A stretch of 64,000 nucleotides of DNA from Clostridium sp. C2-6-12 (GCF_009928485.1 NZ_JAABNP010000004.1:186001-250000); one strand, 5' to 3'. Positions 8,715 through 18,365 are shown, counted from the stretch's first letter. Numbers and translations are program-made. Notes: a model not told the origin generated them from the sequence alone.

Positions 8715-9293
8715 TTAACATGCGTACATATTGATACAAATTGTTTTTTTTGACATCCTTTGATAATACTCATATCCATCAATCCAATATTTTAGCAATG
8801 CTGGTTGGTATCTTAGAAGATTTTTCAGAAATTCATCAAATAAATTTAATTTTATAAGAATACTGATAATATCTTTTGGATAAGGTGTTTCTTTAATATA
8901 AGTTTTTCTAGGATCAATAACTTGTATTTTTTCATTTTCATCAACAAATATATGAGCATTTCTCATATTGATTCGTTTGAACTTCAATCTTTTAAACTCT
9001 TCAATAAGCTCAATAATTTCTATTGATAAATTATAAGATAATCTATTATTACTTAAAAATTCATACAAATTATTGCCAGCCACATATTCTCTAAGCATCA
9101 TATTATCTGCAAGAAAAATAACCTTTGGAAAGAACCTACTATCTTTAGCTTTTTCTAAAATTTCAGCTTCATCTTTAGCGTTCTTTTTCTTAAAAAATAT
9201 TTTTAATGCAAAGCCCTCAGGCGTTAAGTATACACTACCTTCATCACCTTTACCTAATGGTTTACATTCTTTTACATCTAAAATGTATCTCAT
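8715..9293 (-). CDS. Small protein-kinase-like protein, possibly catalytically altered
   Basis: 192 residues with a shrunken eukaryotic-like kinase fold. Visible elements are a glycine-rich loop GKGDEGSVY (14-22), the lysine of the VAIK-type strand in FALKIF (K31), a hinge LREYVAGNNLYEFL, and a metal-binding aspartate in VIDPRK (D127). Where a kinase normally has HRD and a downstream Asn, this protein reads INMRNAHIF, so the catalytic Asp appears to be Asn109 and the Asn a His. It could be a pseudokinase or a member of a YrzF-like branch with its own chemistry. The ribosome site is weak. It lies between rhaD and fucO in the same direction, but hairpins on both sides suggest a separate transcript. 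Confidence 0.65.
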   Translation of the reverse strand: MRYILDVKECKPLGKGDEGSVYLTPEGFALKIFFKKKNAKDEAEILEKAKDSRFFPKVIFLADNMMLREYVAGNNLYEFLSNNRLSYNLSIEIIELIEEFKRLKFKRINMRNAHIFVDENEKIQVIDPRKTYIKETPYPKDIISILIKLNLFDEFLKNLLRYQPALLKYWIDGYEYYQRMSKKTICINMYAC

Positions 9294-9403
9294 AATATCA
9301 CTTTTTATATTGTTTATAATAATATATGAACATGTAAACTAATATTCTACCAAATAATTAAAACTATGAGATTAATACCCAATATAAATATTGTAAAAAT
9401 TCT

Positions 9404-9450
9404 AAATCTAATGATTACCCTCAAGGGGTCTTAATGGTAATTTTAGATTT
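9404..9450. repeat. Imperfect hairpin upstream of the kinase-like gene
   Basis: AAATCTAATGATTACC (9404-9419) pairs with GGTAATTTTAGATTT (9436-9450) apart from one short interior mismatch. It lies 110-160 bp upstream of the kinase-like gene on its transcript side. It could be an attenuator or part of a terminator for the rha operon. Confidence 0.4.
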
Positions 9451-9475
9451 CCATATTATGATATATTTAATAAAC

Positions 9476-9551
9476 AGTCTGAGACTATAGGAGTATACAG
9501 AGATAGATTTTAGTTTATACTTTTAGTAATTATGCAATCAAGTCTCAGACT
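9476..9551 (-). terminator. Inverted repeat at the end of the rha operon
   Basis: AGTCTGAGACT (9476-9486) and AGTCTCAGACT (9541-9551) are perfect complements, and each arm is itself a short palindrome. It starts 8 bp after the rhaD stop. The minus strand after the stem is GTTTATTAAAT, so termination is plausible but not certain. Confidence 0.5.
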
Positions 9552-9558
9552 AGCTTTA

Positions 9559-10377
9559 TTAAGCTAAGTAATCTTCTGAAATACTAACTTTAAAGTCTTT
9601 TGCTAAATCTCTAAAGTTTTGTGAAGTTATAGTTTGTTTCTTTCCACCCATAGATAATACTTTAACTAAGATTTCAGCTGATTTTTCTACTGTATCCATA
9701 AGACCAAAAGTTAAATCTAAAGTGTCTCCTGAGCAGAATATTCCATGATGAGCCCATATTACAACATCATGCTTTTTCATTAATTCACCAGTAGCTTCTG
9801 CAATTGCAGCTCCACCTGGTACCATCCAAGGAACTATACCAATTCCACTTGGGAATACTACTGGACACTCAGTTGCCATTTCCCATAATTCTCTAGTAAA
9901 TACAGCACCATCTAATGGTAATACAAAAGTTAATGCAATTACATTTGTAGTATGAGAATGCATTATAACTCTATGAGCTCCATTTGTTTGTTCAAATTTT
10001 ATTGAATGACTCATTAAATGTGAAGGTAATTCACTTGTTGGTTTTGCACCATTTACTAATCCCCAAACTATTTTATAGTTTTCACCTTTTTCATCAATCT
10101 TAACTATTCCTGCATTTTCTTCTAAACACACAGTCATATTTCTTATAAATTTTCCGCTTCCTGTAACTAAGAAATATTCATTAGCTAAGTTTTTAACAGT
10201 AACTCCAATTGGAGTGTATGTTGTATCTTCATTTATGAATTCTTTAACTCCAGCAACTTCATCTTCTGTTAATCTGTAAGTTATATTTCCACCGTTTCTT
10301 TCATGCCAGCCTTTAAGCCATGCATCTTCTGTTATTTTCTTAAAGTTTTGTATAAATTTCATCTCTTCTAAACTCAT
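9559..10377 (-). CDS. rhaD: Rhamnulose-1-phosphate aldolase
   Basis: Class II zinc aldolase that cleaves L-rhamnulose 1-phosphate to dihydroxyacetone phosphate and L-lactaldehyde. The 272-residue product matches E. coli RhaD along its length (DAWLKGWHERNGGN, VTGSGKFIRN, WGLVNGAKPTSELPSH). The zinc ligands H140 and H142 are in VIMHSHTTN, the third is H211 in AHHGIF, and the catalytic Glu is E116. The ribosome site AGTAGGA is modest. It is the third gene after rhaB and rhaA, separated from rhaA by 121 bp that hold a hairpin. Confidence 0.95.
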   Translation of the reverse strand: MSLEEMKFIQNFKKITEDAWLKGWHERNGGNITYRLTEDEVAGVKEFINEDTTYTPIGVTVKNLANEYFLVTGSGKFIRNMTVCLEENAGIVKIDEKGENYKIVWGLVNGAKPTSELPSHLMSHSIKFEQTNGAHRVIMHSHTTNVIALTFVLPLDGAVFTRELWEMATECPVVFPSGIGIVPWMVPGGAAIAEATGELMKKHDVVIWAHHGIFCSGDTLDLTFGLMDTVEKSAEILVKVLSMGGKKQTITSQNFRDLAKDFKVSISEDYLA

Positions 10378-10441
10378 GTTTTTTTCCTACTTTCTTAATA
10401 TAATTAAATTTTGTTATCTTGTATTTTTAAATATTCAATAC

Positions 10442-10485
10442 ATTACTTATTCATTATTACTAATTTGTAATTATGAATGAGTAAT
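10442..10485. repeat. Hairpin between rhaA and rhaD
   Basis: ATTACTTATTCAT (10442-10454) pairs with ATGAATGAGTAAT (10473-10485) except for one central T-G position. It lies inside the presumed rhaBAD transcript, with no U-run. It could adjust RNA stability or rhaD level. Confidence 0.4.
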
Positions 10486-10498
10486 TGTAAATATAAAT

Positions 10499-11755
10499 TT
10501 AGTTTCTCTTTGCTAATTCAGTCTTTTCATATTCCTTAACTTCGTTAATCCAGCTTTCTCCTACTGGAACATTGTTCTTTTCACAGTAGTAATTCCAGAT
10601 ATCTCCCATTGGGTAAGTCTTAAATTCTTCCATCAAAGCTAATCTTTCAGTGAAGTTTCCTGCATCTTGTAATTCTCTTAATTTATTATTTGGAGTTAAC
10701 ATTGCATTTAATAATGCTTTTATCATGTTTCTTGAACCAATTGTCCATGCTGCTATTCTGTTAATACTTGCATCAAAGAAGTCAAGTCCTATGATTACTC
10801 TATCTAAAGCATCGTTTCTTACGATTTCTTTAGCTATTTCTTTTAATTCATCATCATAAACTACAACGTGGTCTGAATCCCATCTCACAGGTCTACTTAC
10901 GTGAAGTGCTACCTTTTCATTAAATAATAACATTGCAGACAGCTTGTCTGAAACAACTTCTGTTGGGTGATAATGCCCAGTATCCATTAATGACATTATG
11001 TTATTCTTAGCCGCATAGCTTAAATAAAATTCGTTAGAACCTACAGTGTAGCTTTCAGCTCCAATTCCAAATACCTTTGATTCAACACAATCAATATTGT
11101 ATTTTTTATCTATTTCAACTTTAAAGATTTCATCTAATGATTCTTTAAGTCTTCTTCTTGGTCCTAATCTATCACTTGGAATATCTTTGTATCCATCTGG
11201 AATCCAAATATTAGTTAAGCAAGTTTGTCCAAGTTCCTTACCAAAATGTTCTCCAATTTTTCTTGAAGCAATTGTATGCTTAATCCAGAAATCTCTTATT
11301 TCTTTATCTGGATGAGAAAGAGTTAATCCATCTGATGACTTTGGATGTGAGAAGATTGTTGGATTAAAATCTAGTCCTAAACCATTTTCCTTTGCCCACT
11401 TAACCCAGTTTTCAAAATGTTCTGGTTTAATTTCATCTCTATCTATAAATTCACCATTAGTTTCTAAATATATTGCATGAAGATTTACTTTATGTTTTCC
11501 TGGAATTAAGCTTAAAGCTTTATCTAAATCTCGTCTTAATTCATCAGCATTTCTAGCTGCACCTGGATAATTACCATTACATTGAATTCCTCCAGATAAT
11601 TCATTTTTAGACACTTCAAAGCCTTTTACATCATCACCTTGCCAGCAATGGATTGATATTTTTACTTTATTAAGTTCTTCTAAAACTTTATCAACGTCTA
11701 TGCCCCATTTTTCATATTCTTTTTTAGCTACTTCATATTTTTCTTTAATATTCAT
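10499..11755 (-). CDS. rhaA: L-rhamnose isomerase
   Basis: Cytoplasmic, metal-dependent isomerase that converts L-rhamnose to L-rhamnulose. The 418-residue length matches E. coli RhaA (419). Diagnostic stretches are [14 protein letters not shown], the metal site around [30 protein letters not shown] and [15 protein letters not shown]. The start follows GGAGGATAACG. It is the middle gene of rhaB-rhaA-rhaD, 128 bp after rhaB, with a short TTAACAG repeat in that gap. Confidence 0.97.
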   Translation of the reverse strand: MNIKEKYEVAKKEYEKWGIDVDKVLEELNKVKISIHCWQGDDVKGFEVSKNELSGGIQCNGNYPGAARNADELRRDLDKALSLIPGKHKVNLHAIYLETNGEFIDRDEIKPEHFENWVKWAKENGLGLDFNPTIFSHPKSSDGLTLSHPDKEIRDFWIKHTIASRKIGEHFGKELGQTCLTNIWIPDGYKDIPSDRLGPRRRLKESLDEIFKVEIDKKYNIDCVESKVFGIGAESYTVGSNEFYLSYAAKNNIMSLMDTGHYHPTEVVSDKLSAMLLFNEKVALHVSRPVRWDSDHVVVYDDELKEIAKEIVRNDALDRVIIGLDFFDASINRIAAWTIGSRNMIKALLNAMLTPNNKLRELQDAGNFTERLALMEEFKTYPMGDIWNYYCEKNNVPVGESWINEVKEYEKTELAKRN

Positions 11756-11774
11756 CGTTATCCTCCACTCAATT

Positions 11775-11800
11775 CAGTTAACAGTTAACAGTTAACAATT
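11775..11800. repeat. Short tandem repeat of CAGTTAA between rhaB and rhaA
   Basis: Three and a half copies of the 7-bp unit CAGTTAA, ending CAATT. Similar TTAACARTTAAC sequence occurs at 53013-53047 and, shorter, at 3324-3340. It looks like a dispersed intergenic repeat and not a regulatory site for rhamnose genes. Confidence 0.5.
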
Positions 11801-11883
11801 TTTAGGTTAATATTATTGGTTACTTTATTTATGGATTTAATAAATTATGTTTTAAGTTAGTGAGTTTTTAGTTTGGTTAATAT

Positions 11884-13281
11884 TTATTTAAAGATTTTAA
11901 TATCAAAAGATTCCTTGATAGCTTGTCTTGCTTCACTTAAATCTTTAAATTCATTTTTACTTATAAGCTGTGCTACTAAATTTCCTATTGCTGTAGCTTC
12001 AACTGGACCAGCTAGTACTTCTTTTTCTGTAATCTTTGCAACTAATTCATTTAAAAGATTGTTTTGGCAGCCTCCACCAAATATATTTATTCTCTTAAAT
12101 TCTTTTTCAAAGATTTCTTCTAAGTTTCCTACAGCCTTTTTATAGCAATGAGCTAAGCTGTTAAATACACATAAAGCTATTTCTCCAACTTCCTCTGGAG
12201 CTTTTTGATTTGTCTCAGCACAATACTTCTTTATTTCTTCAATCATGTTTTCTGGTTTTAAAAATCTGTCATCATCAACATCTACTATTGAAGCAAAGTC
12301 CATATGCTCTCTAGCTAAATCCACAAGTTCAGCAAAGGAATATTTGTTATCAAGATTTCTTCTAACTTCTTGAATAACCCATAGCCCCATAATATTTTTT
12401 AGGAATCTATATCTATAATCTATTCCACCTTCATTTGTGAAATTATAGTCCATTGCTTGAGGTACACAAATTGGGAATCTATTTTCAACACCTATTAATG
12501 ACCAAGTTCCTGAACTTAAATAAATGCTGTCGCTGTCATTACATACAGAAGATATAAACGCAGAGCCTGTATCATGAGTCGCAGGAAGTATAACTTCCAT
12601 ATCAAAGCCAAATTCCTCTACTAATTCTTCTCTCAAATTTCCAAGGCTTGTTTTAGGTAATTTTATTTCTTGGAAGATATCCTTGTTAATGCCTAACTCT
12701 TCTAGCATTTTTGTATCCCAAGTTCTATCAAAGGAATTAACTAATTGAGTTGAAGATGCATTAGTATATTCATTTGCTTTTTTACCTGTAAGCAGGAAAT
12801 TTAAATAATCTGGAATCATTAAAAAGGTCTTTGCCTTTTCTAACATTTCAGGATTATTTTTCTTGATAGAAAGTAATTGATAAACTGTATTAAATCTTTG
12901 GAATTGGATTCCTGTGTATAAATACATCATATCCTTTGGAATAACCTTAAAGGCTTCTTCCATCATACCTTCTGTTCTATCGTCTCTATAAGAAACTGCA
13001 TTTCCAAGAATTCCATCGTTTTCATCTAACAGAACAAAATCTACTGCCCAAGTATCTATACCTATGCTTGTAGGAATTTTTCCTATTTCTTTGCACTTTT
13101 TAATTCCTGCTTTTATATCCTTAAATAATTGTTCAATATTCCAACAATATTCATTTCCTATTTTGCTGATTCCATTTTCAAATCTATAAATCTCTTCTAA
13201 TTTTATTTTGCCATTTTCTACTGAACCTAAGATGTGTCTTCCACTAGAAGCTCCAATATCAATAGCTAAATAGTAATTCAT
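11884..13281 (-). CDS. rhaB: Rhamnulokinase
   Basis: FGGY-family sugar kinase that phosphorylates L-rhamnulose at C1 with ATP. The 465-residue product begins YYLAIDIGASSGRHILG, the phosphate-binding loop of RhaB. Later motifs are IGIDTWAVDFVLLD, LPATHDTGSAFISS, YLSSGTWSLIGVE and the C-terminal INIFGGGCQNNLLN. It is first in rhaB-rhaA-rhaD and has an AGGAGGAAAGAT ribosome site. A promoter with an overlapping cre-like site lies upstream at 13322-13350. No rhamnose regulator or permease gene is linked. Confidence 0.96.
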   Translation of the reverse strand: MNYYLAIDIGASSGRHILGSVENGKIKLEEIYRFENGISKIGNEYCWNIEQLFKDIKAGIKKCKEIGKIPTSIGIDTWAVDFVLLDENDGILGNAVSYRDDRTEGMMEEAFKVIPKDMMYLYTGIQFQRFNTVYQLLSIKKNNPEMLEKAKTFLMIPDYLNFLLTGKKANEYTNASSTQLVNSFDRTWDTKMLEELGINKDIFQEIKLPKTSLGNLREELVEEFGFDMEVILPATHDTGSAFISSVCNDSDSIYLSSGTWSLIGVENRFPICVPQAMDYNFTNEGGIDYRYRFLKNIMGLWVIQEVRRNLDNKYSFAELVDLAREHMDFASIVDVDDDRFLKPENMIEEIKKYCAETNQKAPEEVGEIALCVFNSLAHCYKKAVGNLEEIFEKEFKRINIFGGGCQNNLLNELVAKITEKEVLAGPVEATAIGNLVAQLISKNEFKDLSEARQAIKESFDIKIFK

Positions 13282-13321
13282 ATCTTTCCTCCTGTTCTTT
13301 ATATATTCACACTATAGGTAA

Positions 13322-13350
13322 ATTATATTCTAGAAAGAAACCGTTTTTAA
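13322..13350 (-). promoter_or_regulatory. Candidate rha promoter with overlapping cre-like site
   Basis: On the minus strand, TTAAAA (13350-13345), 17 bp and TATAAT (13327-13322) precede rhaB by about 40 bp. The stretch AAGAAACCGTTTTTAA at 13335-13350 matches 9 of the 11 constrained positions in the CcpA cre consensus. CcpA control of rhamnose use would be expected, but the site is inferred from sequence alone. Confidence 0.4.
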
Positions 13351-13415
13351 TATCTAGGTTTGTTTAAATTATTATCCTTATTTGCAATTTTTAAATATAT
13401 CTAGCAGTTATAAAT

Positions 13416-14095
13416 GGGAGTGTCGCAAAATGATTAAATTTAATCAGGATCGATGCTCCTTTTCGGTTTAAACTAGTAAATTTCCAAATATTTAAAATTC
13501 CACATCAATTATTTAAAGATTTATGACTTTTAAGCGCACTCAAATAGGCCTAGTTACTTTATTCCATAATTAGGCAGTAGTTTTTAATTCATGAAGATGC
13601 TTCTGAGTTCTTTCATTTTGTATTTTAGAATGTAATTTGTTGATGTTGTAGCTAAAGCAAAGCAAAATAAATTCAGTTTTGACACTATTTTTTCCATGTG
13701 TTAAAAATCTATTAAATTCATAATCACTTTTTAGAACTCCAAATGCTCCTTCGACCTGAATAGATCTGTTCATTCTTAATTTAGTTCCAAATTCAGTTGT
13801 AATATTTTTGTAGGATATTTCACGTTTTTCCACAAAAGTTTTTAAAACCTGCATTTTTCTATTTCCTTTTGCTTTTGTACACTTTACTTTGTGAGCAAAG
13901 TTACCACAGTTTTCGCATTTATACACCGTTACTTCTGATTTGTATCCACTTTCGGATTTTTTATGAATAATATAAGAGGGCACTAATTTTTTATTATTAT
14001 AACAAATGAATGTGAGTTCTTCGGAATTCACATTTTTTTATATCTAAAAAAATTAGCCGCTACAAAACTAACTATGTTAGTTTTGCAACAGCCCC
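13416..14095 (-). mobile_element. Internally deleted IS1182-family insertion sequence
   Basis: Terminal inverted repeats GGGAGTGTCGCAAAA (13416-13430) and, on the other strand, GGGGCTGTTGCAAAA (14095-14081) agree at 12 of 15 positions. Both ends carry subterminal palindromes: TGATTAAATTTAATCA at 13431-13446 and CAAAACTAAC/GTTAGTTTTG at 14063-14085. The body is 680 bp, much shorter than a complete IS1182 element, and encodes only the transposase C-terminus. No clear target-site duplication was found. Confidence 0.8.
13570..14031 (-). pseudogene. IS1182-family transposase, C-terminal fragment
   Basis: 153 residues matching the end of IS1182-type DDE transposases: a Cys-rich element (YKCENCGNFAHKVKC), then RMNRSIQVEGAFGVLKSDYEFNRFLTHGKNSVKTEFILLCFSYNINKLH. 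The EGAFGVLK segment with the third acidic catalytic residue is present. The N-terminal two thirds, with the first two catalytic aspartates, are missing. The fragment lies between the element's terminal repeats and cannot be an active transposase. Confidence 0.85.
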
Positions 14096-14130
14096 TTATA
14101 TTATAAGATATAATTTTTCGGTTATATTCT

Positions 14131-16236
14131 CTAATTAACTTTAAATTGAGCTATTGTAACATTTAATCTCTCGACTACTTCATTTAATTCTTCAGAAAAT
14201 TGAGATACTTTTTCGATTCCTTGGATTTGTTCCTGTGCTCCAGCAGATACCTGTTCAGTAGCTGCAGCAGTTTCTTCTGAAACAAAAGTTATATTTTCTA
14301 TTGATATTTTAGCTTTATCCTTAGATAATACTATTTCATTAATAGATCCAATCATTTCTTCTATTTGTTTTGATATTTCGTCCATACCTTCAAATATTGT
14401 ATTAAATGCAGTGCCTGTCTTTTCAACTGCTTCTATTTGTTGTTTTATGATATCACCAGAATTAGTTGCTTCTTTTACTACCATTTCCGCTTTATCTTGA
14501 ATGTCTTTTATGATTCTGCTAATTTGAATAGCAGATTCTTTTGATTCATCAGCCAGCTTCCTTACCTCATCTGCAACTACTGCAAAACCTCTCCCTGATT
14601 CTCCAGCCCTTGCCGCTTCAATTGCTGCATTTAATGCTAATAAATTAGTTTGTTCTGCAATATCACCAATTAATCTAACAATTCTTTTTATATCTTTAAT
14701 ATTAGAATTTAAAACAGTTATATCTGTCACAATTTTAGTAGAAACTCTATTTGTTTCTTCTGCTTTATTATTTAATATCTCAATTGAAACACCCGCCTCT
14801 TCTTTTAAACTTTTTGTTTCTTCTAATACTAAAGCTACATTTTCTTTTTTTCTACTCACTTCATTTATTTCATGGGATAGGTTATTCATATAATTCATTC
14901 CTTCATTAGCACTAAGAGCCTGATCTGAAGCACCCTTTGCAATTTCACTAATTGTAGCTGCAATCTCCTCAGAAGTTGAATACGAATGTTCTGAAACTTC
15001 TACCATTATTTTCGTAATACTTAATACATTTTCAGCTAAAATTTTAACGTCACCAATTAAAATATTTATTTTAATTACCATATCTTCAAATGCTCTTATT
15101 ACTTCACCAATCTCATCTTTGCTATTATCATTTATATGTATAGCTAAATTTCCTTCTTTTGCTTTATTCATAAGTATAACTAATTTTCCTAGTGGATTAG
15201 AAATACTTCTTAATATTATTAAGGCAACAATCATAGCAATTGCAAATGAAATTGCTCCGATTAATATAGTATTGTTTCTCAAAATACTTGATACTGAATT
15301 TATATAACTATAAGGAATTGCACCTACTACATACCAATCTGTACCGCTTAAAGGCGCATATGATATTAAAGATTTGCTATCACTTGATGAAAAAGTTTCT
15401 TTTATTGGTACTGATTTATCGCCATTTGAGTCGTTTTCCACTTCTTGAATTTTTTTAATAATGCTTTTATCCTTATATTCTGTTCCTATTAAATTTATAT
15501 CATCATTTAATACAATAGTTCCCTTTGAATCAATAACCGATATCTCTGAATCGCTGCCTAAATTCACATTTTTAAATAAATCAACAAGCAATTTAGGATT
15601 CAATTCTTCTATAACAATCCCATAATTTTTACCTGTAGTTAGGGTATTAATTTGAGCAGAAGCATAAATTCTATATCCCGCTGAATTTTTATTTAATGAC
15701 CAAATGAACTTTCCTTTTGCCTTACTAGATTGATCAAATAACGTTTTAATTATATCATCAGATAACTGAAGCTTTCCCATTTTTTTATTATCATTACTTA
15801 TTATCCCAAAGCCTGTTATACCATTTTTTGCTGCTACTTTTCCTTGTATTAATTCATTTAAATTGTTAATTTTTTTATAGTCTGCTAAAGAATCAATATT
15901 TTGTTGATTTTCAAAATAATCTTGGAGATTAGACTCTGTGACTATAGTTCTTGCATAATTAGAATTATCATTCATAGCATTAGAAATGTTTATTCCTACT
16001 TGTGACATTATCTGAGAAGAAAAATTAGAAATTTTATTATCAATTGAATTTTTAGATTGTAATACTGATGTAATCCCCACTATTAGTAGTGGAATTAAAA
16101 CCAATAACCCATATGAAATTATTAATCTAGTTTTTATTTTTAAACTTCTTATAATTTCTTCAATTTTATGTAAAATTTTTTTTATTTTCCATGAATAATC
16201 AAATGCCTTTTTTATCTTAATTTTCGAAAATTTCAT
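14131..16236 (-). CDS. Methyl-accepting chemotaxis protein with Cache-type sensor
   Basis: Transmembrane chemoreceptor of 701 residues. A first membrane segment lies near residues 38-60 ([21 protein letters not shown]). It is followed by a dCache-like extracellular domain, a second segment near 325-345, a HAMP domain ([20 protein letters not shown]) and a long coiled coil. The conserved signalling tip reads [20 protein letters not shown], followed by [13 protein letters not shown]. The C-terminus lacks a CheR-tethering peptide. A GGAGGATAT site precedes the start. It lies downstream of ABC system 2 in the same direction, so a ligand related to that system's substrate is an inference. Confidence 0.95.
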   Translation of the reverse strand: MKFSKIKIKKAFDYSWKIKKILHKIEEIIRSLKIKTRLIISYGLLVLIPLLIVGITSVLQSKNSIDNKISNFSSQIMSQVGINISNAMNDNSNYARTIVTESNLQDYFENQQNIDSLADYKKINNLNELIQGKVAAKNGITGFGIISNDNKKMGKLQLSDDIIKTLFDQSSKAKGKFIWSLNKNSAGYRIYASAQINTLTTGKNYGIVIEELNPKLLVDLFKNVNLGSDSEISVIDSKGTIVLNDDINLIGTEYKDKSIIKKIQEVENDSNGDKSVPIKETFSSSDSKSLISYAPLSGTDWYVVGAIPYSYINSVSSILRNNTILIGAISFAIAMIVALIILRSISNPLGKLVILMNKAKEGNLAIHINDNSKDEIGEVIRAFEDMVIKINILIGDVKILAENVLSITKIMVEVSEHSYSTSEEIAATISEIAKGASDQALSANEGMNYMNNLSHEINEVSRKKENVALVLEETKSLKEEAGVSIEILNNKAEETNRVSTKIVTDITVLNSNIKDIKRIVRLIGDIAEQTNLLALNAAIEAARAGESGRGFAVVADEVRKLADESKESAIQISRIIKDIQDKAEMVVKEATNSGDIIKQQIEAVEKTGTAFNTIFEGMDEISKQIEEMIGSINEIVLSKDKAKISIENITFVSEETAAATEQVSAGAQEQIQGIEKVSQFSEELNEVVERLNVTIAQFKVN

Positions 16237-16464
16237 ACTAATATATCCTCCAATATCATACTAAAGTTTTTTAGAAATCGCTAATTCTTAACATACTGGA
16301 ATTCTTTAACTAACCCATACACAATTAGGACTAAACTCTTTTCTTGATTATACATTATTTACGTCCCCTCCCCCTTCATCTAAAATTAATATGCAGTAAT
16401 TCTTTTAAACTGGTTATTATTGTGCAAAAAACTATGTATACCTTCCTCATAACCTTCAACTTAC

Positions 16465-16518
16465 AATGGACAATTGATGATGAAATTCTGTAAGGAATTT
16501 CATCATCAATTGTCCATT
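16465..16518. repeat. Perfect 24-bp inverted repeat, 6-base loop
   Basis: The arms at 16465-16488 and 16495-16518 are exact complements, beginning AATGGACAATTGATG, around the loop TGTAAG. No U-tract follows on either strand, so it is not a standard intrinsic terminator. It lies in the 344-bp gap between the ABC system 2 permease and the chemoreceptor. Its ACAATTGAT core resembles the AT-rich dispersed repeats in this window. The remainder of 16237-16464 shows no clear feature. Confidence 0.7.
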
Positions 16519-16525
16519 ATTTTTA

Positions 16526-16567
16526 TTTTTAGTGGCTGGGAATTTTATAAATTCCAGCCACTAAAAA
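16526..16567. repeat. Second long hairpin after ABC system 2
   Basis: TTTTTAGTGGCTGG (16526-16539) pairs with CCAGCCACTAAAAA (16554-16567), and the inner AATTT/AAATT extends the stem with one bulged G. On the minus strand it begins 14 bp after the permease stop, but the U-run is on the 5' side and an A-run follows, the reverse of a normal terminator. It may block 3' exonucleases or help end transcription together with the adjacent 24-bp repeat. Confidence 0.55.
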
Positions 16568-16580
16568 GGGGGGAACTTTT

Positions 16581-17462
16581 TTATTCTTTTACTGATCCCA
16601 TAACTAGTCCAGTAATAAAATACTTTTGCATAAATGGATAAATGCACATTAACGGTACCATAGACACTACAATTTTAGCTGCATTTAATGTTTTATTTGA
16701 AAGTAGTTCTAACTGCTTAAGTTGTTCTATGCTTGTAATCTTCTGTACTTCAACATTTAACTGTTGAATATAAGTCTGAAGCGGGTACATTTCTGGTGAA
16801 TTCATATATAAAATTCCACTAAAGAAATCATTCCAATGGCCAACAACACAGAATAATGTTACTGTTGCTAATGCTGGTAATGATATAGGTAAGTAGATCT
16901 TTAATAATACTTGAAGAGGTGTTGCCCCATCTATGGTTGCGGATTCTTCTAATGATTTTGGAATGCCTTTAAAAAAGTTCATCATTAATATAACGTTAAA
17001 AACTGGAACTGCACCAGGTAAAATTAAAGCCCAAATGCTGTTTAACATGTTCAAATTTTTAACAGTTAAATAAATAGGAACCATTCCGCCTGAAAACAGC
17101 ATACAGAAAATAAAAAAATACATATATATATTTTTCATTTTAAAATTGTCCTTGGCTTTAGATAATGGATATGCTGTTAATACAATAAGTACTATATTCA
17201 GAGCAGTTCCGAGTATCACTCTTTCTACTGAAATTAAAAATGATCTCCAAAACTGACTATCTGCTAAAATCTTCTCGTATGCAGCTGTATTAAATCCTAC
17301 AGGTAGAAGCCCTACTAAATTCCCAGCTGCTGCAGATTTATTACTAAATGAAATAGCTATCATATTCAATAAAGGCAATAAACATAATAAAGTAACTATT
17401 GTAATCACAATCACTATTGTTAAATCAGAAATTTTTCCTGAGATTGTTTTATTTTTTACCAC
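16581..17462 (-). CDS. ABC sugar permease, YtcP type, system 2
   Basis: Permease of 293 residues with about six membrane segments. The EAA loop reads EESATIDGATPLQVLLKIYLPISLP, and the C-terminus ends with FMQKYFITGLVMGSVKE, as in the YtcP/YesQ branch. The start is GTG at 17462 with AGGAGGGAT upstream. It is the last gene of the SBP-LplB-YtcP operon, 12 bp after its partner. Two hairpins follow. Relatives in B. subtilis import rhamnogalacturonan or related oligosaccharides; substrate here is unproven. Confidence 0.93.
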   Translation of the reverse strand: MVKNKTISGKISDLTIVIVITIVTLLCLLPLLNMIAISFSNKSAAAGNLVGLLPVGFNTAAYEKILADSQFWRSFLISVERVILGTALNIVLIVLTAYPLSKAKDNFKMKNIYMYFFIFCMLFSGGMVPIYLTVKNLNMLNSIWALILPGAVPVFNVILMMNFFKGIPKSLEESATIDGATPLQVLLKIYLPISLPALATVTLFCVVGHWNDFFSGILYMNSPEMYPLQTYIQQLNVEVQKITSIEQLKQLELLSNKTLNAAKIVVSMVPLMCIYPFMQKYFITGLVMGSVKE

Positions 17463-17474
17463 TTTATATCCCTC

Positions 17475-18365
17475 CTAAAATATTCTTTGATTTGTTAATT
17501 TTTTAGACATTTCATTTGCAGAAATAATTAAAATAAAACTAACAACTGATTTTAGTAAACCAACAGCTGTTGCAAGACTATATTGTCTTTGAACAAGACC
17601 TACTCTATATACATAAGTATCTATAACGTCAGCAGTTTGATATACTAAAGGATTATATAAAGTATATATTTGATCAAATCCGGCATTTAATATATTTCCT
17701 AAATTTAATGCTGTCATTAGGACAATTGTTGGTACTAATGCTGGGAATGTGATATTGATTAGCTGCTTAAATCTGTTAGCTCCATCTACTGATGCTGCTT
17801 CATACAAAGTAGGATCAATTCCTGTTAGTGCTGCTAAATAAACAATTGACCCATAACCAAATCCTTTCCAAACATCGGTTCCAATAAGCATGGATCTAAA
17901 CCATATATTACTACCCATAAACAAAATGGGCTTAACACCAAATACTCCTAAAAGTGCATTAATAGGCCCACTAATGCTAAATATATTTAATACTATTGTT
18001 GCAAGTACTACCCATGAAAGAAAATTGGGTAAATACACAATTGTTTGAATTGACTTTTTAAACCATCTTACTCTAATTTCATTTAATAGAAGTGCAAACA
18101 CTACTGCTGCGATTGTCCCAAAGACAATTTTCCCTATTGCAATTATTAATGTATTTTGAAAAATCTGTGCACAATCTGGAAGGCTAAACATATATTTAAA
18201 GTTATCTAACCCAACCCATTTAGAGTGAAGAATCCCTTTTGCTGGCACATAATTTTCAAATGCCATGATAATTCCAAACATAGGTATAATCGAGAATATT
18301 ATTAAAAATATCATTGATGGTAACATCATTAGATGATATGAAATTTGTACCTTTTTTTGCTTCAT
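17475..18365 (-). CDS. ABC sugar permease, LplB type, system 2
   Basis: Partner permease with six membrane segments and an EAA loop YEAASVDGANRFKQLINITFPALVP. The C-terminal TAVGLLKSVVSFILIISANEMSKKL is the LplB signature region. I set the start at ATG 18365, which lies five bases after a perfect AGGAGG. A longer frame beginning at an upstream TTG would run through that ribosome site. It follows the binding-protein gene after a 106-bp gap that holds a perfect 16-bp hairpin. Confidence 0.93.
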   Translation of the reverse strand: MKQKKVQISYHLMMLPSMIFLIIFSIIPMFGIIMAFENYVPAKGILHSKWVGLDNFKYMFSLPDCAQIFQNTLIIAIGKIVFGTIAAVVFALLLNEIRVRWFKKSIQTIVYLPNFLSWVVLATIVLNIFSISGPINALLGVFGVKPILFMGSNIWFRSMLIGTDVWKGFGYGSIVYLAALTGIDPTLYEAASVDGANRFKQLINITFPALVPTIVLMTALNLGNILNAGFDQIYTLYNPLVYQTADVIDTYVYRVGLVQRQYSLATAVGLLKSVVSFILIISANEMSKKLTNQRIF

